This document shows, piece by piece, positions 32,629 to 42,646 of a DNA stretch of 64,000 nucleotides. Positions within the stretch are counted from its first letter, which is position 1; each line of letters starts with the position of its first letter. Below the pieces are notes generated by a model that was not told the DNA's origin, searched no databases, and worked only from the letters and a program-made list of their open reading frames with translations. This DNA comes from Seminavis robusta (taxonomy: Eukaryota; Bacillariophyta; Bacillariophyceae; Naviculales; Naviculaceae). The stretch is taken from assembly GCA_903772945.1 (NCBI GenBank), contig CAICTM010000472.1:1-64000 (forward strand), in the 5' to 3' direction. Both the position numbers and the translations under genes were made by a program.

Positions 32629-33064
32629 TTTCGATATTAAGAAAATTCTTGCAAAATTTGGATAGGTGTGCATCCCTCCGTGTCAATGTGCATCCCTTGG
32701 ATTCAGCGTTGGATCGATTCGTACGAAACTGTGGAATAAACCGTATCTTTTAGCTAAAATAGAGATGGTTCAATTTCTGAAATAATTGCTATGGTATTAT
32801 ATGGTTGTAAGAGAATTGGAACAACAACCTTTTATGCTAGCTATCCGGGTTGTTAGCCAACGGAAGACAAAGAGAGAGGAAACTGACGCACGAAAGAAAT
32901 GGACGCACGAAAAGAAAATCGAGTGTACTCCTTCGAATTCATTTCAGCCTCAGTTTCCACACAAAATTGATTGGAGATACTTCGAAACAGCGAAAGCTAT
33001 GTTTCAACCTTGCAATGACCGACCATGAGAATTGCCGTCCAGCCGACCAATCGACCATGAGCAT
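32629..33064. other. Intergenic
   Basis: About 430 bp without a gene between the kelch/PH promoter and the 3' end of the recombinase gene. Confidence 0.5.
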
Positions 33065-36000
33065 CTACCGTCCGTACCCTTGCCCTCCGTACCCATGACC
33101 AATATGATCAGGCGGAGGCATATTGCCATGAGGCCCCGGGGAATGTCCACGAGAATGATCCGGTGGGGGCATATGACCTGAGGGAGGAACTGGGGAACGA
33201 ACACGCTGAACCGGTGGAGGCCCATGAAGATATCCATGATGACCCGTTGGAGGCCCCCGGTACGACCAAGAACCATGATCCGGTGGAGGACCAACTGGAG
33301 CCCCACGGTACGACCAAGAACCATGATCCGGTGGAGGTCCAGCTGGAGGCCCACGATAAGACCAACTTTGATCCGGTGGAGGACCAGCTGGAGGCCCCCG
33401 GTACGACCAAGAACCATGATCCGGTGGAGGGCCGGCTGGAGGCCCATGGTACGACCAACCTTGATCTGGTGGAGGTCCAGCAGGTTGTTGACCATATGAA
33501 GGATATCCAGTGGCATAGTATGGATCCGGATCAGGGTATCGGGACTGATATGGCTGATGATGATATCGCTGCGGGGGATAGGAATGCTGAGCTGGATACG
33601 ACGAAGCTGCATACTGTGGACACGGCTGTGGTGCTGGATACTGATGACCATGCGGCACGGCAACAACATTTGGAGGAGCATCATTCAATGGTGGCCCGGC
33701 AACGGGAGGTGGCTTCTGCTGTTGCAATTGGCGCTCCTTCTCTGCCAATAGCGCACGGAGACTTTCGATTTCATCATTCGAGTTGACAGCAGTGGACGAC
33801 GATCGAGCAGCAGGTTTGGAATCCTCCATTTGGACATCCTTCACATTTTGTCGCTGCATGACTTTTCCAAGTTTGATTGCATTGAGCTGATTGCCGACGC
33901 GCTCATTGGTCAGTTCATTGACATAATGTTCTTGAACCGTCTTGCTGGATTGACGAGCCATGTTGGCCACTTCAGTTGCATTGAGACCACCAGAGATTCC
34001 TGACGAGATGTTCATAGCCCGCAACGCATGGCCAGTACAGGCATCAAAGTCGTCAACTCCAATCTTTTCGGCAAGATTCTTCAACCACTTGGTGATACTG
34101 CGTGGACCAACATTGTGATTTCCTTCCTTGAAACCACCGGGCTGGAACCAGACCTCACGTCGTTCACCATCCAAGAGACCATGTTTCCGGGTCACGGCAT
34201 CACTGATTTTCTGGCGTTTGTCCTGGCTAAGGATGTACCGCGAATAGAATGCTTTTGCTTCAGGGTGAGAGTGTTTGACTATGAGTTTGTAAAACTCGAC
34301 TGGATTCCAACCTTTGATCTCTGATTCCGCGGGGATGTACAGCTCGGTCCGCTGGTTTGGCTTGATGGTGGGATTGTTGATGCTCAAGCGCTTTGCCTTC
34401 TTACCAAAAATGGCAATCTTGACATATTCGGTTCCTTCAAGCTCAGGTCCGAAAGTATTGTCGAAGAAGTGAAAGCTGATGTCGCTATGATTCAGCAATA
34501 CGTGATCTTCTCCACCTCGGAAGGCAGCGTAATACCCATTGCAGAAAGCAACCACCATGAGCAAGTCATCAATGTTGTTGAGCGGATCAAGCAAACCAGA
34601 CTGAATCGCCTTCATCAAGAGAGGAAGATATTCTTCAGGAGCACGCTTCTTGTTGGGTGCGGCACCGTACGAGGAATCCTTCTTTTGCTCCTCCTGCATC
34701 TTGTCCGTGATGATACCACCAAACTCCCCAACGCCCTTGAACTCCTTGATCTCAAAGAAGATGTTGCGCTCACGGAGTTTGACGAGTAGATTCCGAAGCG
34801 TCTTCAAGAGCGACGAAGGTTGCATTTCGTCTCCAATTTGACCCCCAATTGGACCCGACGACAGCTTCTTCCATTTGAGACCGCAATGAATCATGAAACG
34901 GTTCATGATGTTGTACTTGGCGGGAGTCCGTTCTCCTTCGAGATAGTCGTACAGGGCAAGGTCGAGTGTCGAAAAATCCCCTTTGGCTTGAAGGTATCGG
35001 CAATTGACCATCTGGAGCATCGGTTTGACCCAAGGTTGATCAATCTCGCGAACTGTCTGTTCAAATCGATTCACCGCATGCACCTTGCGCGCTTCAGTCT
35101 CCTTGGTATTGGATCCTCTCTTGCAGTTGTCTACAAGATCCTGATCGTCTCCAAATTCGTCCTTGGATTCGTTCATCATTTTGCAAATGGAATCCATCAT
35201 GTCATTTTCATCTTGAGTGAACGCGGGCAGTGCGATTTCATCAATGGCTGGGACTGGTGGCGGTGGAGCCTTGCTGGATCGAGATCGAGTAGTGGGAAGG
35301 GGACGAGGAACAGACTTGAGCTTCTTTTGGTAAGGGTTGGGTTGCGGTTTCTTGGCGGCGCCTGACACAAAAGGATGGTTTTGACGGTGGTGAGGCGGAT
35401 GAGGCAAGACGGCACCAGCATTTCCTACGAGTGGACAACCAGTTCCTTCATGGGTGGTGCGACGGGGCGATTTCTTCGATTTGCCTCTTTTGCGTTTGCT
35501 ACCACGAGATCCAACGGTGGGTGCAAAAGAGTAATGATCGTCATCCCCATCCTGTCCCTCGTCCCGCTCTGGTTCCATCAAAACTGGCGTGTCGTCTACT
35601 GGATCTTGAGGATCGTCTTGTGGTTCCGTGTCGAAATTGGTGATACATTCACCCGTTTCGCCAAAAGCTCGATCTTGTTTTTCCCAACGATCATCAAACG
35701 AATGAAGGGCGGCGGCACGGTTTGACTCTTGTTGCTCTTGGTGCGCCGATCGAAGTCTCATTTTCCGCGCTTGCTTTGGATCAGCTGGGAGCGGCGGTGG
35801 TGGATTTGCTGCCGCTGCGGCTGGAGGTCGAAGTTGGAGTAGGAGGCTGGCATTTTCGAATTGCGAGCAAGTGGGGTGGTTTTCCTTGTCGGAGGTGTCG
35901 TCTGGAGAATCGGCAGAGGACTGAGCGAGTTGCAAGGGAGAGCCATCTTCGCTTCCAGAGCCTTGGTCGTCTTCATCCTCGCTAGAATCGGATTGAGAGG

Positions 36001-36295
36001 GTAACATCAATTGCTCACTCTGATCGTCTTCAGCTGCGGCGGAAGAAGCTGAATTACTCTGCAAGGTGAGTTCACCAGTGGCTTGACTCCAGTGTACAGT
36101 GCCATGACTGTTGTGTTGAGTAAACTCCACAATCTCTTCGTCATCTTCGGCCCCATCAATTTCTTCCTGTACCGCCAACAATGCTCTTTCATTGCCATTG
36201 GCAGTGGCTTCTGCTATTGAGGCAATCTGGGAGAAGAGAGATCGACCAGTTCCTTGGAAGGACCCTTTGGAGCGAGTGGAGCGACCAGTTGACAT
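33065..36295 (-). CDS. Crypton-type tyrosine recombinase with Pro-rich repeat tail
   Basis: Single exon. The frame opens at 36577, but MSTGRSTRSKGSF at 36295 is the likelier start; upstream codons read as non-coding. About 1,076 residues. Residues 1-380 are acidic, Ser/Pro/Gln-rich, with basic patches. The central third is a tyrosine recombinase: an N-terminal helical core (PAKYNIMNRFMIHCGLKWKK), first catalytic Arg in GYYAAFRGGEDHVLL, then TGHALRAMNIS (HxxR) and TVQEHYVNEL (His then nucleophile Tyr). The C-terminal part has about six 15-17-residue units of the GPPPDHGSWSYRGPPA kind and a Gly/His/Pro tail. Recombinase domains of this type define Crypton DNA transposons and their domesticated relatives. 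No reverse transcriptase lies nearby, arguing against DIRS-like elements. The complete frame may mean recent arrival or a host gene. Confidence 0.8.
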   Translation of the reverse strand: MSTGRSTRSKGSFQGTGRSLFSQIASIAEATANGNERALLAVQEEIDGAEDDEEIVEFTQHNSHGTVHWSQATGELTLQSNSASSAAAEDDQSEQLMLPSQSDSSEDEDDQGSGSEDGSPLQLAQSSADSPDDTSDKENHPTCSQFENASLLLQLRPPAAAAANPPPPLPADPKQARKMRLRSAHQEQQESNRAAALHSFDDRWEKQDRAFGETGECITNFDTEPQDDPQDPVDDTPVLMEPERDEGQDGDDDHYSFAPTVGSRGSKRKRGKSKKSPRRTTHEGTGCPLVGNAGAVLPHPPHHRQNHPFVSGAAKKPQPNPYQKKLKSVPRPLPTTRSRSSKAPPPPVPAIDEIALPAFTQDENDMMDSICKMMNESKDEFGDDQDLVDNCKRGSNTKETEARKVHAVNRFEQTVREIDQPWVKPMLQMVNCRYLQAKGDFSTLDLALYDYLEGERTPAKYNIMNRFMIHCGLKWKKLSSGPIGGQIGDEMQPSSLLKTLRNLLVKLRERNIFFEIKEFKGVGEFGGIITDKMQEEQKKDSSYGAAPNKKRAPEEYLPLLMKAIQSGLLDPLNNIDDLLMVVAFCNGYYAAFRGGEDHVLLNHSDISFHFFDNTFGPELEGTEYVKIAIFGKKAKRLSINNPTIKPNQRTELYIPAESEIKGWNPVEFYKLIVKHSHPEAKAFYSRYILSQDKRQKISDAVTRKHGLLDGERREVWFQPGGFKEGNHNVGPRSITKWLKNLAEKIGVDDFDACTGHALRAMNISSGISGGLNATEVANMARQSSKTVQEHYVNELTNERVGNQLNAIKLGKVMQRQNVKDVQMEDSKPAARSSSTAVNSNDEIESLRALLAEKERQLQQQKPPPVAGPPLNDAPPNVVAVPHGHQYPAPQPCPQYAASSYPAQHSYPPQRYHHQPYQSRYPDPDPYYATGYPSYGQQPAGPPPDQGWSYHGPPAGPPPDHGSWSYRGPPAGPPPDQSWSYRGPPAGPPPDHGSWSYRGAPVGPPPDHGSWSYRGPPTGHHGYLHGPPPVQRVRSPVPPSGHMPPPDHSRGHSPGPHGNMPPPDHIGHGYGGQGYGR
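33216..33490 (-). repeat. In-frame 45-51-bp repeats in the recombinase gene
   Basis: About six copies of a unit that on the plus strand reads ggtacgaccaagaaccatga followed by tccggtggagg; they encode the GPPPDxxSWSYRGPPA segment. Copies are near-identical at DNA level, which suggests recent expansion or homogenisation. Confidence 0.85.
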
Positions 36296-36827
36296 GGTGA
36301 CCTGCTGACAAAGAGGCGGTACAGTACCACTGACGTGAGCAAAGACGACACTGACACTGACCGAACCCAAGGAAAGACTCGACTCCACTCGACTCTCACT
36401 CACCACCAACAAATCTCTGACGCGAACACTCCACAGGATCAAGGGCCGTAGCAAGATGGAAAGAACTAAGACACCGCAAAGATTGACGGCTGGAAGACAC
36501 CGCGGACTGGAGATGGCGTGACCTTTTGACTGGTAAAGACGGCACCGTGACAGTTGCGTGATGTTGTGGCTGTTCAATGGCGTCCGATCAAGGTTTGCTG
36601 CAGTTGGATTTGGCGCCTAGCGTCGGCTTCAAACTCAAAATGTGAGCTAAAAATATCTTTATTTAGAAGCTCCAATTGGTTACTTAAGGTTGTCAGCGTC
36701 AGCTGGGTTCCAACACTAACACGTCTCCGCTGGTGGAGTCTCGCTGTCACTTAGATCTCGCCTGGCCGGTCTCGCGCGTTCCGAGCCTTCGGCTCTCCTT
36801 TACCGCTCTCGCCCGTCCAGTCTCGCT
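36296..36827. other. Intergenic between two minus-strand genes
   Basis: Holds the presumed promoter and leader of the recombinase gene and the 3' end of the gene at 36828-39510. No other gene seen. Confidence 0.5.
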
Positions 36828-39510
36828 CTAAGTGCCATCTCGCCTCTTCACCAGAGGAGACGTGTTCCTGTATAGCCCTTGTGTCACGATGTTGTCGGCG
36901 AGATTCACGATTTCTATCGAGGACAAAGACGCCGCGTCCTTGCCCGCGACGGTAGTTCCCTTCCCCCCGCTGACGATGATATGGGATGACCCATAGAGAC
37001 AAGCTGCGTGGTTTCGTCGAGCCTCGTTGAGTTGCATCGCCGCGCTCCAAGATGAGGTATGGGACAAAGGCAAGTATGCAACATAGATGTCCTTGGTGCA
37101 AGTTGTGTAGGCGTTCTGCGCGACGTCTTCCTCGCCTGTGGCTCCGCTGACAACATACACACGATCCTCGGTGGCCAGCGAAACAGAGGCAACAATCGGC
37201 GTGGGCAACGGGAGTGTCGCGCTCCAAGGGTCTAACGTCGAGTTCACCTTTAACGTTGACCCTGCAAGCCGAAGAAACTGCTTCTGCGTCCTGTGCTGAC
37301 ATGGACCCCATACAGCGTTGCACTCGGAACACTTGGTCCGGAGGAGAGTGGCCGATGATCTGGTTTCATCGAACCCAAAAGAGATGCACATAGGGTTTTC
37401 GGTCAAGTACCGCTCCACATTCTCTCCCAAGCTCAAAGCAGTGCCAGCAATAAGGTCGTTGGCTGTCGCGTTGTGCGCTTGGGATCTGGAGTTGAGCATG
37501 TCGAACAACACCCAGCGAGGGGCTCTAATGGTGATTGTCGTAGTTAACGAGCCGACCTCTTTCTGCAGTGCAAGTGCCGACGCAAAGCGCTCAACAGCGA
37601 CTTCGGCCATTTCACGCAAATGGAACAATGCACCAACCGAGAAACGAAGGCTCTTGGCATTCTTATCGCTTTGACCTTCTTGCAGAAGATTCCGCAAGGC
37701 CAAAAGACCAACGAACCCGAGATCCTTCTCGTTTGTACAGCGTTGCCCGTGTTCTGAGCAATTAGATCATCGATCCAGGTAGCGTTGAGATGGGCACTGA
37801 TGCAAGCAAATCCGAACATGCATAACACTAGATCATCTTACCTTCCAAACAGCTCTTGGCCAACTCATAGAGGTCCACCGTAACCTTCCTTTCACAGATA
37901 TCATCATCGCCCGCTGGGCTCTCTTCCGCGGCAACAGGAGTGACGTTGCAAGCCTCGCAAGCTGCCTTCCAAGCGTCCTCCGTCGGATCCGCGGATGGAT
38001 TCTTGTTTTCGGAGGCACAAGGCAAGGAGCACTTCATGCAGAGATCATAATCGCACATGCTACAGGAGGTGTGTACTTGGCCCTTTTGGATCACTTGCTT
38101 TTGAGAGCATTCTTTGGCATCGCAACGTCTGGGGTTGTTGTGGGCAATGGAGGGCCTCAAGCAATGTCCATTGGGGCATGAGATTGCCTTGTGGCATCCA
38201 TCACCGTCGCTCTTGCTGCCGCTCTGCACCGGTGCGCTTAGCAACGCTTCGAATTTCTCGGCTCGCTCCTTCTGTTTCCATTCCGCATCACTATGAAGTC
38301 CACATTGGATACCAACATCCGGAAGGCATTGGTTGCAATTGGCAGGCGCCTGCACGCCCAACCCCGCATCTCGACAGGACATTGCAAAAACGGCAGCGTG
38401 CAGCTCTTGAATCATGGACGCCATTGCTTGCTTCATCGGCGCAGGTGGGGTGCTCTGGTGATGGTTGGATCGACGAATCGCGTACATGGTTTGGCAAAGA
38501 TCGGGAATCGTCTTTGCGCCAGCTTTCGGGAAGCCCAGCCACCCAGCCTTTGCGGTCCCCAACGTTGTTTTTTGCGTGTCAATGAAAGTTTTGCGCACCA
38601 TGTCTTGGGTTCGTTGCTGTTTCATTTGCACCTGCAGGAATTTGGCCAAGATCAATGCCCTTTGATTTTGAGGCAACGCGGCAATAGTCTTGGCCATTGC
38701 AGGTGGTAACGGAGGCAATCGCTTCTTGGGCGATTGAGTTTCGATGTCTGGCTCCAAGCACCAATCAAACTTTTCCTTTTCAATAAACTTCTCACAAACG
38801 ATGGAGACGTCTCCTTCGTAGACGACAAGTGACTTTTGAAGGTGTTCAAAGGAACACCAAGCCCTGGAAAAGTAGTCATCTGTCGCCGAACGAAGAATTA
38901 GCATGTCGCACTGGCGAGCCAGCAAGTCCAAGTTCTTGAGAACCTCTTTCATTTCCACGCTCTCATGAGCTAGGCGTGGTGCTGGGTGGTTCTGGGGTAA
39001 GCACGCACAGTCATACCAAACAAAAATATGGTCCAGAGGATTTTGGCACATGGACTCGACGAGTAGTTGGTCCGATGATCCGGCGAGTTTCTTTATGGCT
39101 CTAGAAGCAATGGAAGCCGCCTGCGGCATCCCTTCGGTCATGTCCTCCACATTTTCCGGCCAATTATGTTGGAGCTCTCGGGTGATGGTGGCTTGAAACA
39201 TGTCCTCCAAAAGAAGCAGCACGCCCTGAAGAGTCTTGAGCTGCGCTCCACTGGCATCCGGCCTCTCGGGTGTCTCCCAACGATGCGAAATAAAGAGGTA
39301 TGACAAGGCATCGAGGGCGAATGGGTTGCGGGGCTGGGGTGTCTCGCTCAAAATTTGACGGGGAAGCAACCCTTCCAGATTCAAAACTTGACGGGCAGAG
39401 AGAAAACGGAACAACGGCATTCCTGGGTTGTTGGGATCTTCGACCATAGTGGACATGAACCCATTATCCTTGGCCAAGGAAGGCGCGGTGGATTTGGTAC
39501 GAGCAGACAT
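36828..39510 (-). CDS. TIR-like + zinc-finger + kelch-like multidomain protein
   Basis: Two exons, 39510-37842 and 37753-36828 (GGAAG|GTAAGA, GCTCAG|AACACG), 864 residues starting MSARTKSTAPSL; the frame is open up to 39684 but that part looks untranslated. Residues about 70-235 carry LFISHRWE, then FVWYDCACLPQ, then DDYFSRAWCSFEHL. The last word matches the S.WC..E block that holds the catalytic Glu of TIR NADases, and the whole is a TIR-fold-like module common in algae and protists. Residues about 390-500 contain many Cys/His pairs (CNQC, CPNGHCL, CDAKEC, CSMCDYDLCMKC), typical of ZZ-like zinc fingers. Exon 2 has a helical stretch (FVGLLALRNLLQEGQ) that is at most ARM-like, and kelch-like words (RVYVVSGATG, NHAACLYGSSHIIVSGGKG). 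A sensor or stress-response role is inference. Confidence 0.7.
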
Positions 39511-39871
39511 TGCAAATGATGAACAGGTGCCAGCAAGTAGGATATTGGGCTCGTTGTTGGATTGTGAAGAAACATCAAGAAGATACAGTGTACCACACCT
39601 CCCAAAGCTCGCTCGATATCTTTTTGGGTTGCAAAAATGAACCTCCAAAAGCACAGCTCGAGCATTGTCCCAGACTTGGATCAATCATCTACATCTTGAA
39701 AAGCCAAAAAGGGTTAGAGGACAGATGTAGTTGAGTCGGGGATGACAAAAACGCCAACAGAGCTGCAATACCGTAGGAACAGTGCAGATCTGGTCTGCAC
39801 CTCTTCCTTGCCCAAGCCAGCTTCCACTTGACACCACCAGTCCTTTTTCGAGCTGTCAACACCACTAAAAA
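39511..39871. promoter_or_regulatory. Divergent intergenic promoter region
   Basis: About 360 bp separate the starts of the TIR-like gene (minus) and the CCB-like gene (plus). No specific site is claimed. Confidence 0.4.
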
Positions 39872-40831
39872 GTGGTGCTGTCCCTGAAACTTGACACCTC
39901 AAGTCCATTGGCCATGTTTCCTGTCCTGTCCTCGTCAAGAAACCATGCGGTTGCTTCCTTGCTGATACCTTGCCTTATCTTGCTCTCTTTAGCGAGAACA
40001 GTTCATTCGTTTCAACCAAGCAAATTGTTACGGCATACTATCGCTTTGGATACCCCACACCCCCACTTCTTGGCCAAAACAAGTGATGATACGGAAACGA
40101 CAAAACAGAAGCGAGCCAAAGGAGTCTATGTTCGACCCTCCGCGGTGATTGAGAAAGGATCTGGGTTCTTCTTTCCGGGGCTCGAAGGGCCACGAGTGCG
40201 GCTGTTTACCGGCACGGCCTTGTTGGCAGTGACGGCAATAAACCATGTTCTGACCGAGAACAGCAGTGGATTTTCCGAAGCTCTGGCAGTCTTTTATAGC
40301 TTTTTGGTATTATTTCAAGGCGTCATTGAATCGGTCAAGGATGGGCGAGTGGAAACCATTGCTTCCAGGGACGAGTCATCCGTCCCCACGCAACAGCAAT
40401 TGTCTCAACAATGGAGCAGTACCGCAACAGAAGGGCAGGACAAGGTCGAATGGGCAGCTGCCTCCTTTCTAGCTCTGACTCCGGCTACACACATGATGCT
40501 GCTGCGACGAGACAATGACAATGATCCATTCATATACTATTCGTTGGGACCTGATAAGCCGTCAACCAATTCAGAGAAGATTGCTTCTGCTGCCATGGCA
40601 GCACTCGATACGGCCAAAGCCTCTCAGGGAGGAAGGGTGGCGCTGCCAGTAGATCATCCTGCTGCTGTTGGCTTGATTGACAATCCACAAAACCGACGAT
40701 GCGTCATTCTCCAACAAGTAAGCAGCACACCCGATATGTGTTGGATGGTGGCTTCCAATGATTTGTTGGCTAGTTTTACCAAGGGTGACTTGCAATGGCT
40801 GGGGCAAATGGCTACATTTGTCCTGGACTAG
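39872..40831 (+). CDS. Plastid-targeted CCB2/CCB4-like cytochrome b6 maturation factor
   Basis: Single exon, 319 residues (305 if the Met at 39914 is used). The N-terminus is a signal peptide (ASLLIPCLILLSLARTVHS) followed at once by FQPSKLLRH, giving the Phe+1 and basic transit stretch that route diatom proteins through the ER into complex plastids. After this come GFFFPGLEGPRVRLFTGTAL and a pair of membrane segments (LFTGTALLAVTAINHVL; ALAVFYSFLVLFQGVIES), then a soluble C-terminal part ending DLQWLGQMATFVLD. Two adjacent helices followed by a GAF-like soluble part fit CCB2/CCB4 (DUF2930), which attach haem ci to cytochrome b6 in thylakoids. Identification is by pattern only; another plastid membrane protein is possible. 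Confidence 0.55.
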   Translation: MVLSLKLDTSSPLAMFPVLSSSRNHAVASLLIPCLILLSLARTVHSFQPSKLLRHTIALDTPHPHFLAKTSDDTETTKQKRAKGVYVRPSAVIEKGSGFFFPGLEGPRVRLFTGTALLAVTAINHVLTENSSGFSEALAVFYSFLVLFQGVIESVKDGRVETIASRDESSVPTQQQLSQQWSSTATEGQDKVEWAAASFLALTPATHMMLLRRDNDNDPFIYYSLGPDKPSTNSEKIASAAMAALDTAKASQGGRVALPVDHPAAVGLIDNPQNRRCVILQQVSSTPDMCWMVASNDLLASFTKGDLQWLGQMATFVLD

Positions 40832-41458
40832 ACTAGCTAGCTAGATGGGACCAAGTGAATTGCACAAACAACAAATTGCGAGAATGAGGAGCAATGCGTG
40901 TTCTCAGAGCAACAGTTCGAGGACCTATATTCCCTCTCTCGGCAAAGAAGTAATTGCTAGCTAGCATGGTCCTTGTTTTTTTTGTTGTTAAATTGCCACC
41001 CACTGATGGAAGTCGGAATCATTCCATTCCCTTTAGAAAGTAAGAAAACGACGGAAGGTTTCATTTCACCCAGATGCTACCGTACCTATTGTGCCCAGAC
41101 GCAATGCCCCTATCGTCCCCATTTCGTTTTCGAGAATACCGACATGGTCGTCGTCACGACCACTCGTTTGAGAGCTAAGACTGGCTGGTTCCATTGGTTT
41201 TCGTAGGGCTATTTCGGGTCTAGCCAGCCTCATCTTGATACCGGCACTATCATTTTCGTACGCAATTGTCTTTCTCTATGCCTGATTTAGTTAGAATCTA
41301 TGTAATTTATTTTATGGATGTATGCACGAGACATTGGCCAAATCGAGAAAGGTGTCCAGCACCCCCCTTCCTCTCACCTCGTTTCTCGTGACACTTGACT
41401 GAACGGGGCCACAGTCGTCTTTTTGGGGCTGATGATAATAACCACACCGATTGAATTC
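40832..41458. other. Intergenic between convergent genes
   Basis: No gene. CTAGCTAG words at 40832-40843 and 40957-40965. Confidence 0.5.
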
Positions 41459-42646
41459 TTAAAATGGAAAACCCAACGTGTTGTCTTGGTTTTGTGCATT
41501 ATTTCCTGCTCCGGAAAAGGCATTCAAGATGCTGTTTGCATGTCCCGCCTGCTGTAAGGATTGGATCAGTAGCTGTTGCTGCAGCCTTGGGGGAAGAGAC
41601 GCAATCACTGACTGATGATGATTCGCTGCTGGTGATGTTGCGTTGGGAAGAGCTTGGGAGAGGAAACTCTGTGCCAGCTGTCCACCATTAGAGGGAAGAC
41701 CAGGCTGCTGCTGCTGCTGCGAAACCAGGTTGCTGAACAGCAGCCGATCCTGCAACATATTTTCTCTCTTTGCAGCAATCAAATCCCGCAATCCCTGAAG
41801 GCCCGGCTGAAAGGCTCCGGCAAGGAGCTGATCCAGTTGGGACGGGTTGGTAGCCCCGGCGGCCGGGGCAGCAGAAGCCAACTGCTGCTCGACGGGGTTG
41901 GCATTATTAGCAGACACCAATCCCAGCAAATGAGACCCTGCAAGCTGCCCCATGCCTTGTGAATTCTGCGGAACCAAATTAGTAGACTCGGCTGGCTGTT
42001 GCTGTTGCGGAGTCGGAAGACCCGCCGACGATGGTTGGGTACGGGCTTTTTCTTCGTCCGCCCTCTTGCGGGACGATTCCTCTCGCTGTCTACGACCCTT
42101 CATGGCGAGCTCATGGTTGTAGGCATCCATTTCCTTTCGGTACCGCTCCGTGTCCTCATTGGCTAGGACCTTGAAGCGGCCCAGCTCCTGTTCGGTGAGC
42201 GACTTCCATCGCTTGCCGATCGTCTTGGCCATCTTTTCAAATCCAATCTTTTCTCCGCCCACAGCGGCACCTTGCGCTTGTCTCTCGGCCAATAGCCTGG
42301 CACGTTCTTCCTTGAAAAAAATGTTGTAGGCGCTGCAGTGGATAATAGAGGGGATCATATGAATTCGTTAACTGTCCACACCAAGTTATAGATACACCCA
42401 TGCCAATACGGTAGCGACATACCTCAACGGCCTACGAGGCATATCCTTTGGCTTTCGAGCCCGAAACTGGCGCTTCTTCTTCACCTCCTTCTGAGGTTTC
42501 TTGCCAGAGGCAGTGGACGCAGCCTGCTGCGTGCGGACAACGACAACAAGAGGTGAGAAACAGACGAAGTCACACACAGACAAACCAATACCGGTATCCC
42601 TTACCACAACCCCATTGAGCCCTGATGTAGAGGGGAGAGAAGCCAT
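41459..42646 (-). CDS. HMG-box protein
   Basis: Three exons, 42646-42605, 42526-42423 (or from 42523) and 42332-41459, give about 339 residues in frame. After a short Lys/Arg-rich lead (KKPQKEVKKKRQFRARKPKD) one HMG box spans the exon 2/3 joint: MPRRPLSAYNIFFKEERARL, FEKMAKTIGKRWKSL, GRFKVLANEDTERYRKEMDAYN. The rest is Gln/Ala/Asn/Pro-rich with a repeated LPQQQQ character, like a transactivation or low-complexity tail. HMG boxes bend DNA; a chromatin or transcription role in the nucleus is expected by family. The intron inside the box follows RRPLS, a well-conserved site for cross-checking the model. Confidence 0.88.

Noticed and set aside
33163-33786. 207-codon plus-strand frame with VEDQLEAPGTTKNHDP repeats
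   Set aside because: Antisense of the Pro-rich repeats of the recombinase gene; no independent support.
37600-37760. ARM repeats that would make a SARM1-like protein
   Set aside because: Only one short helical stretch has an ARM-like look; not enough to claim ARM repeats.
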